From: Alphaproteobacteria bacterium
Lineage (GTDB): Bacteria > Pseudomonadota > Alphaproteobacteria > Rhodobacterales > Rhodobacteraceae
Reading direction: 5' to 3'
Length of the DNA stretch: 13,301 nucleotides
Assembly (NCBI GenBank): GCA_024279075.1
Contig: JAJRRX010000217.1
Location: 1 to 13,301, forward strand
In this document: one piece after another, positions 12,549-13,301 of the stretch
Numbering within the stretch: position 1 is the first letter of the stretch
How the letters are laid out: each line of letters begins with the position of its first letter
Program-made: the position numbers and the translations under genes
Notes under the pieces: generated by a model
Told to the model about the DNA's origin: nothing
What the model saw: the letters and a program-made list of their open reading frames with translations, nothing else
The model's database searches: none

Positions 12549-13301
12549 TTAGCCCCGTAAACTGCTGTGTAAATCTGCCATCTCTGGCGCTCCAGATATT
12601 GGCCCGTATAGCGCCATAGACATCTCACCCGCTGCACAAACCGAGGCCGCATAGCCCTTCAGCCCCGCCACGCTGACGGCTTCAATTTTGGCTACGGCCT
12701 CGCTGAGATCAGGCACTTTGCCCCAGATCGCGATCGCCCGGGCCATGCGCTCGGCTCGTGCGCTTGGGCTTTCCAGCCCCATCAGCATGCCCGCTTTCAT
12801 CTGCACCTGCGCGCGGCTCAGTTCGGCTTCTGAAATATCGTCCACAGCGCGTTTCATCTCGGCAATCGTCACCTCGGCCAGCTCGGCGATTTGGTCGCCA
12901 GACGTGCCGGAATAGATCGTCAACATGCCGTTTTCCAATCCCGGCGTGATGCTGGCATAAATGCTATAGCACAGCCCGCGTTTTTCCCGCACCTCTTGAA
13001 AAAGCCGCGAGGTCATGCCGCCGCCGAGCAGCATGGAGTAGATTTGCGCGGTGTAAACATTGGCATCGCGAATGCTGGGGGCGCCAAAACCAAGGGTAAA
13101 ATGCGCTTGCTCAAGGTCTTTTTCTTCGCGCATTTCGCCGCCGATAAAGCGGGCGGGTTCAGGGGCGGGGGCGGTGCTGGCAGGCATGTCGCCAAACAGC
13201 GCTTCGGCTTGCTTGACCAGCGCGGCAAAGTCCACCTTGCCAGCAGCCGAAACCACGAGGTTTTCTGGCCCGTAATGGGTGTTCACAAAGCTTGAAAGAT
13301 C
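12549..13301 (-). CDS. M16B family zinc peptidase (processing-peptidase-like), C-terminal half only
   Basis: The frame is open to the right edge and encodes the last 250 residues of an M16B (pitrilysin/processing-peptidase) protein. Visible: FVNTHYGPENLVVSAAGKVD at the left, the inter-domain region, then AHFTLGFGAPS and LGGGMTSRLFQEVREKRGLCYSI, the strongly conserved C-domain segment whose arginine and tyrosine take part in substrate binding in this family. SAEELSRAQ-type helices follow (here ISEAELSRAQVQMKAGM), and it ends MADLHSSLRG. The zinc motif H-x-x-E-H lies in the N-terminal half beyond the window, so I cannot say whether this copy is catalytically active. The stop at 12551-12549 is one base from the acetyltransferase start. 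Confidence 0.9.
   Translation of the reverse strand, partial: DLSSFVNTHYGPENLVVSAAGKVDFAALVKQAEALFGDMPASTAPAPEPARFIGGEMREEKDLEQAHFTLGFGAPSIRDANVYTAQIYSMLLGGGMTSRLFQEVREKRGLCYSIYASITPGLENGMLTIYSGTSGDQIAELAEVTIAEMKRAVDDISEAELSRAQVQMKAGMLMGLESPSARAERMARAIAIWGKVPDLSEAVAKIEAVSVAGLKGYAASVCAAGEMSMALYGPISGAPEMADLHSSLRG

Overview
The window reads as a chromosomal segment of an alphaproteobacterium, most likely a Rhodobacterales (Roseobacter-type) bacterium. The reasons are moderately high GC with AT-rich gaps, the kinds of proteins present (a COG3153-type acetyltransferase, a PstS-like/OmpA fusion, an M16B peptidase followed by a RimJ-type acetyltransferase and a GlcD-type flavoprotein), and an mtnP/apt neighbourhood. 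This assignment is inference from protein style; there is no rRNA marker. I see no tRNA, rRNA, CRISPR array, insertion sequence or phage gene.

Layout. (1) 1-386, minus: a GNAT acetyltransferase cut by the left edge. (2) 524-2011, plus: a flavin-reductase-fold protein and S-methyl-5'-thioadenosine phosphorylase (mtnP), tightly coupled. (3) 2012-2291: a gap with an 11-bp stem-loop and an 18-bp perfect palindrome. (4) 2292-5883, plus: a compact unit of a small two-cysteine exported protein, an SDR/epimerase with a DoxX-like membrane tail, a DUF2269 membrane protein, a NadR-type NMN adenylyltransferase/ribosylnicotinamide kinase, and adenine phosphoribosyltransferase (apt). MtnP releases adenine and Apt recycles it, so the two salvage genes flank an NAD-related block. 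(5) 6152-7726, plus: an exported phosphate-binding-protein-like/OmpA fusion, followed by a good intrinsic terminator. (6) 7727-8239: a gene-free gap with several hairpins.

(7) 8240-10516, plus: the most unusual part. An apparently intact FccA-like monohaem cytochrome c is followed by a string of wrecked genes. These are the N-terminal third of an FccB-like sulfide:cytochrome c reductase flavoprotein (frameshifts and stops), the last few codons of a ba3-type oxidase subunit II, pieces of ba3-type oxidase subunit I, a c4-like dihaem cytochrome that has lost most of its second domain, and a CcoI/FixI-like copper P-type ATPase reduced to its metal-binding head and C-terminal hinge region. Gene order and even ribosome-binding sites at the joints survive. 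I read this as a sulfide-oxidation/ba3-oxidase respiratory cluster collapsing through repeated internal deletions.

(8) 10600-13301, minus, read right to left: an M16B peptidase (N-terminal half outside the window), a RimJ/RimL-like acetyltransferase and a GlcD/D-2-hydroxyglutarate-dehydrogenase-like FAD oxidoreductase, with spacings of one base or a short overlap. They converge on the decayed cluster.
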